DNA of 64,000 nucleotides, taken from assembly GCA_900550055.1 (NCBI GenBank), contig URQU01000005.1:1-64000 (forward strand), in the 5' to 3' direction. This stretch comes from an uncultured Coriobacteriaceae bacterium. GTDB lineage: Bacteria; Actinomycetota; Coriobacteriia; Coriobacteriales; Eggerthellaceae. Made by a program: the position numbers and the translations under genes. The notes under the pieces were generated by a model that worked only from the letters and a program-made list of their open reading frames with translations, had not been told where the DNA came from and did no database searches. This document shows positions 8,605-15,737 of this stretch, piece after piece. Position 1 is the stretch's first letter. Each line of letters begins with the position of its first letter.

Positions 8605-10074
8605 TTAGGCTGCAGCGCCGGAATCGCTGTCCAGGTTGTCGGTGTCGAACAGCGTATCGACCCAGATCTCGTCGTCCGGCCCCGGCGCGGGAAGGAAGTC
8701 AAGATCGTCGTCTGTGCAGGTCGAAAACGCTTTGTGAATCTCCGGCGCCTCCTGGCTCGCAGCGAATTCCCGGGTTGCGGACGTCTCGCAATCCTCAAAC
8801 GCTTCCCAATCTCCGGGCATCTCGCAACTCGCGACAAACTCCCGATACCGCGGGTGCTGCTCGAGCGCATAAGCGGGTTCGCATATGCCGCGGCGGCTTC
8901 GCTCGAATAGCCACCAGTTTCCGGCCGGCGTCTCGAGAAGCGTCGAAGGCAGCTTGTTGGCACGCAACGCGAAATACTTCGCCGTCCGCTCGTCTTGGAA
9001 GCCCAGTACCAGGTGGCGGTCGCAGTTGCCGATGATCGAGTTCGCCACCGCCTGGTCGTAGCGCGCCTCAAGCTGGCTGACCGTTTGGCAGATGATGGTG
9101 CAGCTGACCTCGCGGCTGCGGATGACGGAAAGCACGTCGTCGAAGCCGGGCAGCGTCAGGTTCGCAAAATCGTCCAACATGAAGCGAACGGGCACAGGCA
9201 GACGCCCGCCATCGCAGCGCGTGTCTGCGAAATCGCACAGGCTTGAGAACGCTTGGCGAATGAAAAGGCTGGTCAGGGGCGCCAAACTGCGGTCCATGTC
9301 ATCCATGGTCACGAACAGCGCGCGCCGTTCGCGCCCAAGGTCGCAAAAGTCGATTTGCTGCACCTTGCGAAACGACGCAAGCGCCCCGTCGAACGTCAAC
9401 GGCAGCAGGTTTGCGGCGATGATGCCCATAATGCTCGAGTGCATCTTGTCGGCGCGTGCTGTGCTCCGTGCGCGGCGGAACAGCGAAGCCGCGTAGCTAT
9501 CGGGGTCCTGCTTGGAAAGGTCGGCGAACAGCGCTTCGGCGTTGCCTTCGCACGCCTGCTCGTACACGCTCACCACCGACGCCATGTTCCATTCGCGATC
9601 GGGCAGCGCCTCGAACACATAGGCGATGTAGCTGGCAACGTAGTTGGCCGCCGCGCCCGCCCAGAACGGGTCGTCGCCCATGTCCGCACGAGGGAACAGC
9701 GCGCTGGCGATCGCGATGATGTCCTGCGCAAGAGGGCGACCTTTGCGCCAGCGAACGTGGTGAAGCGGGTCGTAGCCGATCTCGCCGTCCATGGTGGTGA
9801 AGTCAAGGCGGTCGACGACGTACCCATGGGCCCGCAAAAACGGCGCCATCTCGTCATATAGGCGGCCCTTGGAGTCGAGCACGATGTAGGAACCCTCGCA
9901 CTGCAGCAGGTTGGGCTTCAGGAAATTGCGCGTTTTGCCCGATCCGGAACAGCCCAGAACGAGCACGTTGTTGTTGAGGCCGGTCGCCCACGAGTCCATG
10001 CTCGCGGCGTGCTCGGAGGTGAGGATGAGCTGCCCCGCGTAGGCGGCGCGGGCATTCGCAAGGTTGTCTATCAT
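8605..10074 (-). CDS. VirD4/TraG-like (T4SS coupling protein-type) ATPase, soluble
   Basis: A 489-residue P-loop ATPase. The Walker A GCSGSGKT is at residues 41-48, followed by YIVLDSKGRLYDE, the hallmark of VirD4/TraG coupling proteins. RFMLDDFANL about residue 300 is the Walker B region, and SREVSCTIICQTVSQLEARY matches the TraM-recognition segment. Unlike true coupling proteins it has no N-terminal transmembrane helices. No relaxase, VirB4 or pilus gene is nearby. It may be a relic of an integrative element or an orphan ATPase with its own partner gene downstream. Confidence 0.8.
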   Translation of the reverse strand: MIDNLANARAAYAGQLILTSEHAASMDSWATGLNNNVLVLGCSGSGKTRNFLKPNLLQCEGSYIVLDSKGRLYDEMAPFLRAHGYVVDRLDFTTMDGEIGYDPLHHVRWRKGRPLAQDIIAIASALFPRADMGDDPFWAGAAANYVASYIAYVFEALPDREWNMASVVSVYEQACEGNAEALFADLSKQDPDSYAASLFRRARSTARADKMHSSIMGIIAANLLPLTFDGALASFRKVQQIDFCDLGRERRALFVTMDDMDRSLAPLTSLFIRQAFSSLCDFADTRCDGGRLPVPVRFMLDDFANLTLPGFDDVLSVIRSREVSCTIICQTVSQLEARYDQAVANSIIGNCDRHLVLGFQDERTAKYFALRANKLPSTLLETPAGNWWLFERSRRGICEPAYALEQHPRYREFVASCEMPGDWEAFEDCETSATREFAASQEAPEIHKAFSTCTDDDLDFLPAPGPDDEIWVDTLFDTDNLDSDSGAAA

Positions 10075-10223
10075 GGCTGCTTTCGCTTTCTACTACAGGT
10101 TTGCGCTGGTGAATGGGGTGTGGGGAAGGGGCTGCCGCGCCCGCGATAGGAGGAGACATCCCGTAACGGTGGCCGATTGCTAGGCCCGGGACACGGCAAG
10201 CCACGCTCGCGGCCGACACCCCG

Positions 10224-10820
10224 TCAAAGCCTGGTGATGACGCGGTCCGCAAGGCCTGCGTTGACGGCTTCTTCCGCTTCGAAATAGGTGTCGGAGGCCG
10301 TAAGCTCGAAGACGCGCTCGATCGACATGCCGCTGTGCCGCGCGATGACGCCGGCCGTGATGTCGCGGATGCGCATGAGGTCGTCGGCCCGGGCTTTCAC
10401 GGAAAGTGCGCTGCCGCCGGCGCCGGCGCCGATGAGCGGGTCATGGATCATGACGCGGCTGTGCGGTAGGATCTCACGCTCGTCGCCCGCGATGAACAGC
10501 AGCGCTCCCATGCTTGCCGCCATGCCAAGGCAAACGGTGCGGATGGGGCAGCTCACGGCTTGCATGACGTCGTAAAGCGCCAGGCCGGACTAGACTTCAC
10601 CGCCTGGGCTGTTGATATAAAGCGTGATAGGCGTCGTGGGATCTTGGCGCTGAAGATGAAGCAGGCCGCGGATGACGACGGCGCAGGATTCGGCATCCAC
10701 CGAGGTCATAAGCTCGAGTTCGCGTTGGTCGAGCATCTCGTCGCGGATGTCGAGGCGATTGAGGCCTTCTGCGGTTTCGCGGATGATCTGAGGTTGATAG
10801 ACGAATGCATATTCGCTCAT
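10224..10820 (-). pseudogene. clpP: clpP paralogue interrupted by an in-frame TAG
   Basis: The reading frame encodes a full-length ClpP-type serine protease of 198 codons except for a TAG at 10590-10592 (codon 77). Before it is PITLYINSPGGEV and after it SGLALYDVMQAVSCP, so nothing else is missing; functional ClpPs often have Tyr, Thr or Ser at that place. The catalytic Ser (GMAASMGA, about residue 103) and His (MIHDPL, about 126) are both after the stop, so the unsuppressed product is inactive. A start ATG with GGAAGGAG is present. It could be a recent pseudogene, a sequencing error, or a readthrough case. Confidence 0.8.
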
Positions 10821-10943
10821 GACGAGCTCCTTCCGAGGGCGAGACGGGACAACCTAGGACGCAATAGGGAAGGCGCAAATCGGCAGCAAGCTAGCATGAG
10901 CTGCCATGCGCAGGGCGTCGCTTATAAGGTTGTATGGGAAAAT

Positions 10944-11033
10944 CCGATGCACGGCAGCTGCATCGGCAACTCCTATAGGCGCAAGGCCTATCTGCCAGGA
11001 GGCGGGTCTCGCGACCCTCGGGTGCTTAAGCAC
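10944..11033 (-). ncRNA. Candidate structured leader RNA upstream of clpP
   Basis: Four consecutive hairpins occupy this stretch of the 387-bp gap before clpP. On the minus strand: GTGC-UUAA-GCAC; GGGUC-GCGA-GACCC, a GNRA loop; a two-part stem CUCCU/AGGAG enclosing AUAGGC/GCCUAU; and an 8-bp stem CCGAUGCA/UGCAUCGG. The internal GGCAG of the third hairpin is complementary to CUGCC in the loop of the fourth, allowing a pseudoknot. The GNRA loop favours the minus strand, making it a possible 5' leader of clpP. It matches no class I recognise. Confidence 0.45.
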
Positions 11034-11131
11034 AGTAGCACACGTCAAAGCAGCACGCAAGTGGGGAAATGAAAAAGTTTCGGACTGCTGTCCGCGCCTG
11101 GTATTTACGTCTTCGTGGCGGTTTTCTTGGG

Positions 11132-11167
11132 AAAAAACTAGGCGGAACCGCTTTCGCGACCCCGCCT
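11132..11167 (-). terminator. Terminator of the Abi_2 gene
   Basis: Read on the minus strand, AGGCGG pairs with CCGCCT around an internal CGC/GCG stem with a GAAA-type loop, followed by AGTTTTTT. It lies about 40 bp after the Abi_2 stop. Confidence 0.6.
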
Positions 11168-11207
11168 TACAAAACCAATAGGTTTTTTTATCTATAAGCA
11201 TTATTAC

Positions 11208-12170
11208 TTATCGGAACCAACTGTCAATCACTTTTGTTAAAAAAGCCGCGCAAGACCGAATGATGTCGTTAGAAGGCGCAAGGTCCGCCGTCTCGGACAG
11301 TTGTTTCTTGAGATTTACCAGGTCAGATGCTGCTTTTCTTTTTCCTGACCCCTCAGGCACGAGTTTCGTGTGAAGGTACATGAGCGTTACAATCTGCCTG
11401 ATGCGGGGATTCCTCATCCTGCCCGTTCTGACTCGATGCGAGATGCCTGCTTGGGCCAAGGCGGACAATACCGCTGAGTCGGTACCGACGGTTGTGTCAA
11501 CTACGGCGATTCCGTTTAGCATGTCCGACGAGTGAGCACAGGCGTTTCTCACCGACTTGGCTTGGCGCAGCATGTAGTGCTCGTGCCTCATTTCCTCATT
11601 GCCCCAACGTTTGGCGCAGTATAGATACAGATCTATAAAGCTTCCGAACGAAAAAAGCTCCATCAGTACCCAGATGGGCATGTCGGCTGGGCTACCGTAT
11701 TTTCTGACAAGATCGCCGCAAAACAGGTCGCGACTCATCATGCTGATTTCGCCTTCGCGGCGCCTGCGCTCGCTATGGTTGAGGCTAGCCATGTAATCGC
11801 GTGCGATCGTATAGCCGTCTTCGTTATTGCGTTCAGTCGTGATGCACACCAGCTTCGTCCGCGCTGCGTGTTCCACGTCAAGCGTTAGCGGCAACAGCGC
11901 ATAGCGCAGGTCGCGGTCGAGCGAGGCGAGTGCTTTCAGGTGCCCGAAGTCGAGGTCGACGTACTGGCCATCGTATTGTCCGCCGATGCGTTTTTCGAAG
12001 AGGATCCTGTATGCGGCGATTTTGAAGAAATAGGTGTGGTTGGCGAGGTATTCGGCAGCATCCTTTTCGGAACAGAGCTTGAATGTGACGCCCTTCGACT
12101 TAAGATGCTCGATCTGCTGGTTGGTTGTGAGCAGGGCCTTGCGCTGCTTGATGCCGTCGGTTTCCGCCAT
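11208..12170 (-). CDS. Abi_2 (AbiD/AbiF-type) abortive-infection HEPN protein
   Basis: A 320-residue protein of the Abi_2 family. The opening LLTTNQQIEHLKSKGVTF, then AEYLANHTYFFKIAAYRILFE, matches the family's N-terminal core. RNACAH at residues 208-213 fits the HEPN R-x4-H ribonuclease motif and sits after the usual LRQAKSVRN. Such proteins mediate phage abortive infection, probably by RNA cleavage. A TATAAT-like box at about 12208-12213 (minus strand) and GAGAGGAAAAGGA precede the start. Tandem RNA-like hairpins lie about 400 bp upstream, and AbiF relatives are often found with a structured RNA. Confidence 0.88.
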   Translation of the reverse strand: MAETDGIKQRKALLTTNQQIEHLKSKGVTFKLCSEKDAAEYLANHTYFFKIAAYRILFEKRIGGQYDGQYVDLDFGHLKALASLDRDLRYALLPLTLDVEHAARTKLVCITTERNNEDGYTIARDYMASLNHSERRRREGEISMMSRDLFCGDLVRKYGSPADMPIWVLMELFSFGSFIDLYLYCAKRWGNEEMRHEHYMLRQAKSVRNACAHSSDMLNGIAVVDTTVGTDSAVLSALAQAGISHRVRTGRMRNPRIRQIVTLMYLHTKLVPEGSGKRKAASDLVNLKKQLSETADLAPSNDIIRSCAAFLTKVIDSWFR

Positions 12171-12570
12171 TCCTTTTCCTCTCGCTTCGATGTTCGGGCG
12201 ATTATACAGGCTTCGTAGCAGAAGGTCTTGCGCTCATCCTTGTAGCGTAGTTTTGCCTGCTTCGCATTTGCATCAGCAAACGTGATTGCTAATTGTTGCG
12301 GCGCTTTTGCCAAGAACGGTTGCGCGAATGGCGGCCCCGCGAACGCTCCCGGCGCGACCCCTCTCGCCCTCGCCCTCCCCGTACTCCGAAAGCGGGGGCA
12401 ATACAAGACTGCAATCGTTGAGCGGAATGGGGTAGGCTGGCACCTGAGGACTGAAGCAGGCCCGCTTCCGCGGTGCCGGCCGGTTCTCGTCACAAATCCC
12501 ACGTGATGCGTCGGGGGACGCGGGGATGGGACGCATATTCGACCGAACGATCACCTGCCCAGTTGAACGC

Positions 12571-12662
12571 CAAGGTTGTATTGGAGCCGCCCTTCGGGGC
12601 TGCAACCTTGCCGATCATGAACAGGCGAAGCTGCATTGGAGCCGCCCGTAAGGGCTGTAGCT
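12571..12662 (+). ncRNA. Two tandem copies of a covarying bulged-hairpin RNA motif
   Basis: Copy 1 (12571-12610): stem CAAGGTTGTA/TGCAACCTTG, an 8-nt bulge TTGGAGCC on the 5' side only, then GCCC-UUCG-GGGC. Copy 2 (12629-12662): stem AGCTGCA/TGTAGCT, the same bulge TTGGAGCC, then GCCC-GUAA-GGGC. The outer stems differ in sequence but stay paired, with G-U wobbles valid only for the plus-strand RNA. The loops swap between two stable tetraloop types. A hairpin AGGGGT/ACCCCT at 12705-12723 could end the RNA. It may be a free RNA linked to the divergent Abi_2 gene or a leader of the gene at 12859. The rest of 12171-12858 shows no gene. Confidence 0.55.
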
Positions 12663-12858
12663 GTGTCTTTTCGAATCCGGGCTGGGGTTGATCATCTCGT
12701 TCACAGGGGTTTGCGATACCCCTTTCTCGGTCTGCGCAACGATTCGGGGGAATCTTGCGCTGCTCAGCTTGATCTGACCTGCGCCGCGTCGCTCAAACGT
12801 GGGGAAATCCAATATCACTTGCTGCGTTTTCGCAGTTCTCTTTCCAAAGGAGAATGTC

Positions 12859-13737
12859 ATGGCTATTTCCACCGAGATCGTCGGGAAGACCTTTGGCCCG
12901 TTCGTGCGTGGCTACACCTTCAAGGACCTTGAGATTTGCGCGCTTGGTTGCGGCGCCGGCTGGGACGGCCGCGTGGACCTGGAGTACGTCAACGAGGGCG
13001 ACGCCAAGAACCCGGACCTGAAGGTTCTGCCTATCTTCGCCGTGCCGCTGACCGTCAACGAGGAGATGACCACCACCCTCGACTACGGCTTCGACTACTC
13101 CGGCTCGCTGCACTACGGTATCGACGTGCACTTCCATGCGCCGTTCAAGATGAACGACCACATCGAGACGTTCGTGACCCAGGAGGCCATCTGGGACCGC
13201 GGCGAGGGTCGCGGCTCGCTGTCCAAGCAGGTCGGCAAGTCGTACTCCGCCGACGGCACCCATCTGTGCACGGTCGACACCTACGACTGCTGCATCTATG
13301 ACGGCGGTTGGGGCGGCGATCAGCCGCCGAGGGACTCCGTGGAGTACCCCGATCGCGAGCCCGATTTCACCTACGAGGAAACCTACGGCTACAACTGGCC
13401 GCTCGTGTATCGCCTGATGGGCGACTGGCATCAGCAGCACATCGACTGGTCCTACACCGAGCAGACCGGCCTTGAGCGCCCCATCGCCCACGGCGTCAGC
13501 AGCGCCGGCGTGGCCATGCGTCACGTCATCTCCCTGCTGTTCCCGGGCCATCCCGAGGCGATGACGCGCTTCAAGTGCCGCTTCACCTCCCCGGTGCTGC
13601 CGGGCGTGCGCCTGCGCACCATCGTGTGGAAGACCGCCGAGGGCGAGGCGAAGTTCCGCATGGTCAACGCCGACGCGCCCGACTCCAAGCCGTTCCTGAA
13701 CCACGGCATCGTCGAGTGGGACCCCGCTCGCGCCTAG
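12859..13737 (+). CDS. MaoC-family (hotdog-fold) acyl-CoA hydratase-like protein
   Basis: A 292-residue protein. The C-terminal half contains GDWHQQHIDWSYTEQTG then RPIAHGVSSAG, the R-hydratase (MaoC) catalytic pattern in which an Asp/His pair hydrates 2-enoyl-CoA. The N-terminal half is a second hotdog-like module (FVRGYTFKDLEICALGCGAG), so the protein resembles two-domain MaoC/peroxisomal hydratase 2-type enzymes. The start has AAAGGAG 7 bp upstream. It stands alone; the acyl substrate is unknown. Confidence 0.8.
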   Translation: MAISTEIVGKTFGPFVRGYTFKDLEICALGCGAGWDGRVDLEYVNEGDAKNPDLKVLPIFAVPLTVNEEMTTTLDYGFDYSGSLHYGIDVHFHAPFKMNDHIETFVTQEAIWDRGEGRGSLSKQVGKSYSADGTHLCTVDTYDCCIYDGGWGGDQPPRDSVEYPDREPDFTYEETYGYNWPLVYRLMGDWHQQHIDWSYTEQTGLERPIAHGVSSAGVAMRHVISLLFPGHPEAMTRFKCRFTSPVLPGVRLRTIVWKTAEGEAKFRMVNADAPDSKPFLNHGIVEWDPARA

Positions 13738-13952
13738 CGGTTTTGCGCCGCAGCCGAGCGGCGGTTGGCCGAGCGGCCGATCGATGCCGCGTAAGCTGAT
13801 GGCGAAGCGGCTTGCCCGGGCGTCGGCTTCGTCTGAACGCGGGTTACGCTTGAAGCGGTAACGACTCGAGTTCGGTTGCGGCTTGGGAAGATCGGCCGTG
13901 GGTTGAGGATGGCTGAGACCGGGTTTCGGCTGCGAACGAAATATGATGTGCA

Positions 13953-13991
13953 ACGTGTGGCGGGGATGCGTCCCTGCCACACGTGTTTTTT
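13953..13991 (+). terminator. Rho-independent terminator after the MaoC gene
   Basis: ACGTGTGGC-GGGA pairs with TCCC-GCCACACGT (one mismatch) and is followed by GTTTTTT. It lies 216 bp past the stop codon; nothing coding is seen between. Confidence 0.6.
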
Positions 13992-14040
13992 GCCCGGCGT
14001 TTTGCCGGCGATATCGTACGCTCGCTTCCGCGTGCGGGAA

Positions 14041-14211
14041 GCTTTCGCTGCGAATATGTCCCAGATTGCGAGTTTTCCGAATGGCGAACGTGGCGCGGCG
14101 TGCGGCGGCTTGCGCTCGGCGTGACATACGCATCGCTCGTTACATTCTGCAAGCGAAATCGACCAGCAAGCGCCCTCTCCGCCGCCGGCAAATCCGGAAA
14201 ACTCGCAATCT
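14041..14211. repeat. R5 element: 17-bp inverted repeat, with a second copy of one arm at 15241
   Basis: AGATTGCGAGTTTTCCG (14063-14079) is repeated as its exact complement at 14195-14211. About 40 bp around the left arm (ATGTCCCAGATTGCGAG, then TTTTCCGAATGGCGAACG) recurs with few changes at 15268-15301. The gap 13738-14329 otherwise contains only the terminator at 13953. This looks like another non-autonomous dispersed element. Confidence 0.5.
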
Positions 14212-14329
14212 GTGGCGCGAAACGCCGTAACGTTCCCGTTCTTCCGTTTTCGGAGCAGGGTTAACTCGGTTGTACAATGGGCGCATTCTCGATATCGCTT
14301 GATAGAAGCGCGCGCGGAAGGACTTCGCC

Positions 14330-15052
14330 ATGGATACGGACATCGCTGTTGACACCGCCTCGGGCATCGCTACGAATGCCGTCACGGACGTCGCTACGGA
14401 CATAAAGCAGGCTATGCGGCAGCGTCATACTGTGCGGAAGTTCACGTCCAAGCCGCTTTCGCCCGAGCTGATCTCGCAGCTCAACGACCGCGTCCGCGCA
14501 AACAACGAGCGTCTTGGGTTATCGATCTCGCTGAAGGTGGGCGACGAATCGGCGCTGCCCGGCATGCTCAAGCTGTTCTTCGCCAAAGGCGTGCGCAACT
14601 ATTTCGTGCTGGCCGGCAGCGACAGGCCCGGGCTTGACGAGGACCTCGGCTACGCAAGCGCCGACTTGATGCTTTTTGCGCAGACGCTCGGGTTGAACAC
14701 ATGGTGGATCGGCGGTACGTTCAGCCGAAAGAACGTCGAGCAGGCTGTGCCGGGGAAGAGGGTTATCGGCATCGTTGCCGTGGGCTTCGGCGTCACGCCG
14801 GGCGTCGCGCACAAAAGCAAGACAGCGGCCGAGGTGAGCTCGTACGAGGGCCCGGCGCCGCAGTGGTTTGCGGACGGCGTGCAGGCCGCGCTTCTCGCCC
14901 CGACGGCGCTCAACAAGCAATGCTTCCGAATCGCCGGCGAAGGCAGCAAAGTTTCCATCAGCGAAAACAGCGGCACATTCAGCGGCGCGGACATCGGCAT
15001 CGTGAAGTACCACTTCGAGCTAGGCGCCGGCAACGCATTCGACTGGGCATAG
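14330..15052 (+). CDS. Nitroreductase-family flavoprotein
   Basis: A 240-residue protein with IKQAMRQRHTVRKFTSKPLS, the characteristic N-terminal FMN-binding opening of nitroreductases, about 25 residues into the chosen start. Further matches are GMLKLFFAKGVRNYFVLAG, LGYASADLMLFAQTLGLNTWW (the helix that packs on the flavin) and IVAVGFG. These enzymes are FMN-dependent NAD(P)H oxidoreductases of quinones or nitro compounds. The start at 14330 has GGAAGGA; the 25-residue extension is Thr/Ala/Asp-rich and may not be translated. Confidence 0.8.
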   Translation: MDTDIAVDTASGIATNAVTDVATDIKQAMRQRHTVRKFTSKPLSPELISQLNDRVRANNERLGLSISLKVGDESALPGMLKLFFAKGVRNYFVLAGSDRPGLDEDLGYASADLMLFAQTLGLNTWWIGGTFSRKNVEQAVPGKRVIGIVAVGFGVTPGVAHKSKTAAEVSSYEGPAPQWFADGVQAALLAPTALNKQCFRIAGEGSKVSISENSGTFSGADIGIVKYHFELGAGNAFDWA

Positions 15053-15063
15053 CCCGCCACCCG

Positions 15064-15581
15064 TGACACTTTGGGGACGTAGGATTACCTGTCCGGACAC
15101 TTTGGGGACGTAGAGTTATCTGTCCGGGTTCGGGCGGATGAGCCTGCGCTCCCTGCGCGCGCCTTCGTGCGCCCGTCTCCTCCGCATGCGCCCCGGTCCT
15201 CCTCTCTCCTCCGCATGCGCCCCGCGTTTCTTTCTCTTCCCGTGCGGGGGAGTTTTTGCCGTAACCATGTCCCAAATCGTGAGTTTTCCGAATGGCGAAC
15301 GCTGCCGACCGCGTTCCCGATAACGTGCAGGGGAAGCCTTGCATCCTTTCGTCCGCGCAACTGTTTTTGCGTTTGGTTCCCGACGATCGGTGCTACGTCT
15401 CTGAGGCGTCACCGTCGTTGTCGTTGTGCGTTCGGACCGCGGCTCCCGTTCCCTTATGGTGCTGAAGCCTCCATGCTTTTGCAGGGCGTTTCGCATTGCG
15501 TCCTTGCGCTTTCTCTTGCTCTTCCGACTCCCACCCGTGTTTGATTCCGGACAGTTAGTGCTACGTCCCCGAAGTGTCCAT
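15064..15581. repeat. R1 half-elements in opposite orientation bounding about 0.5 kb
   Basis: Two direct half-copies (GGACACTTTGGGGACGTAG) lie at 15064-15122 and an inverted half (CTACGTCCCCGAAGTGTCC) at about 15562-15580. Between them are the second R5 arm and a doubled CTCCTCCGCATGCGCCCCG at about 15178-15230. No gene is supported in 15053-15737. The arrangement resembles a non-autonomous element or two REP-type insertions. Confidence 0.5.
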
Positions 15582-15737
15582 CGAAGTGTCTTTTCCCTGG
15601 TCAGGGGATGGTTCGTATATGCGTACCTAGTTGTTTTGGCGGGTTTTGGGGATGATGCAGGGTGGATTGGAAGTTTGTGTGCGCTGCGTCGGGGGTTTGC
15701 TATCGCTGCGGGGCGCGCTTATGGGAAGGAGTGCGGA

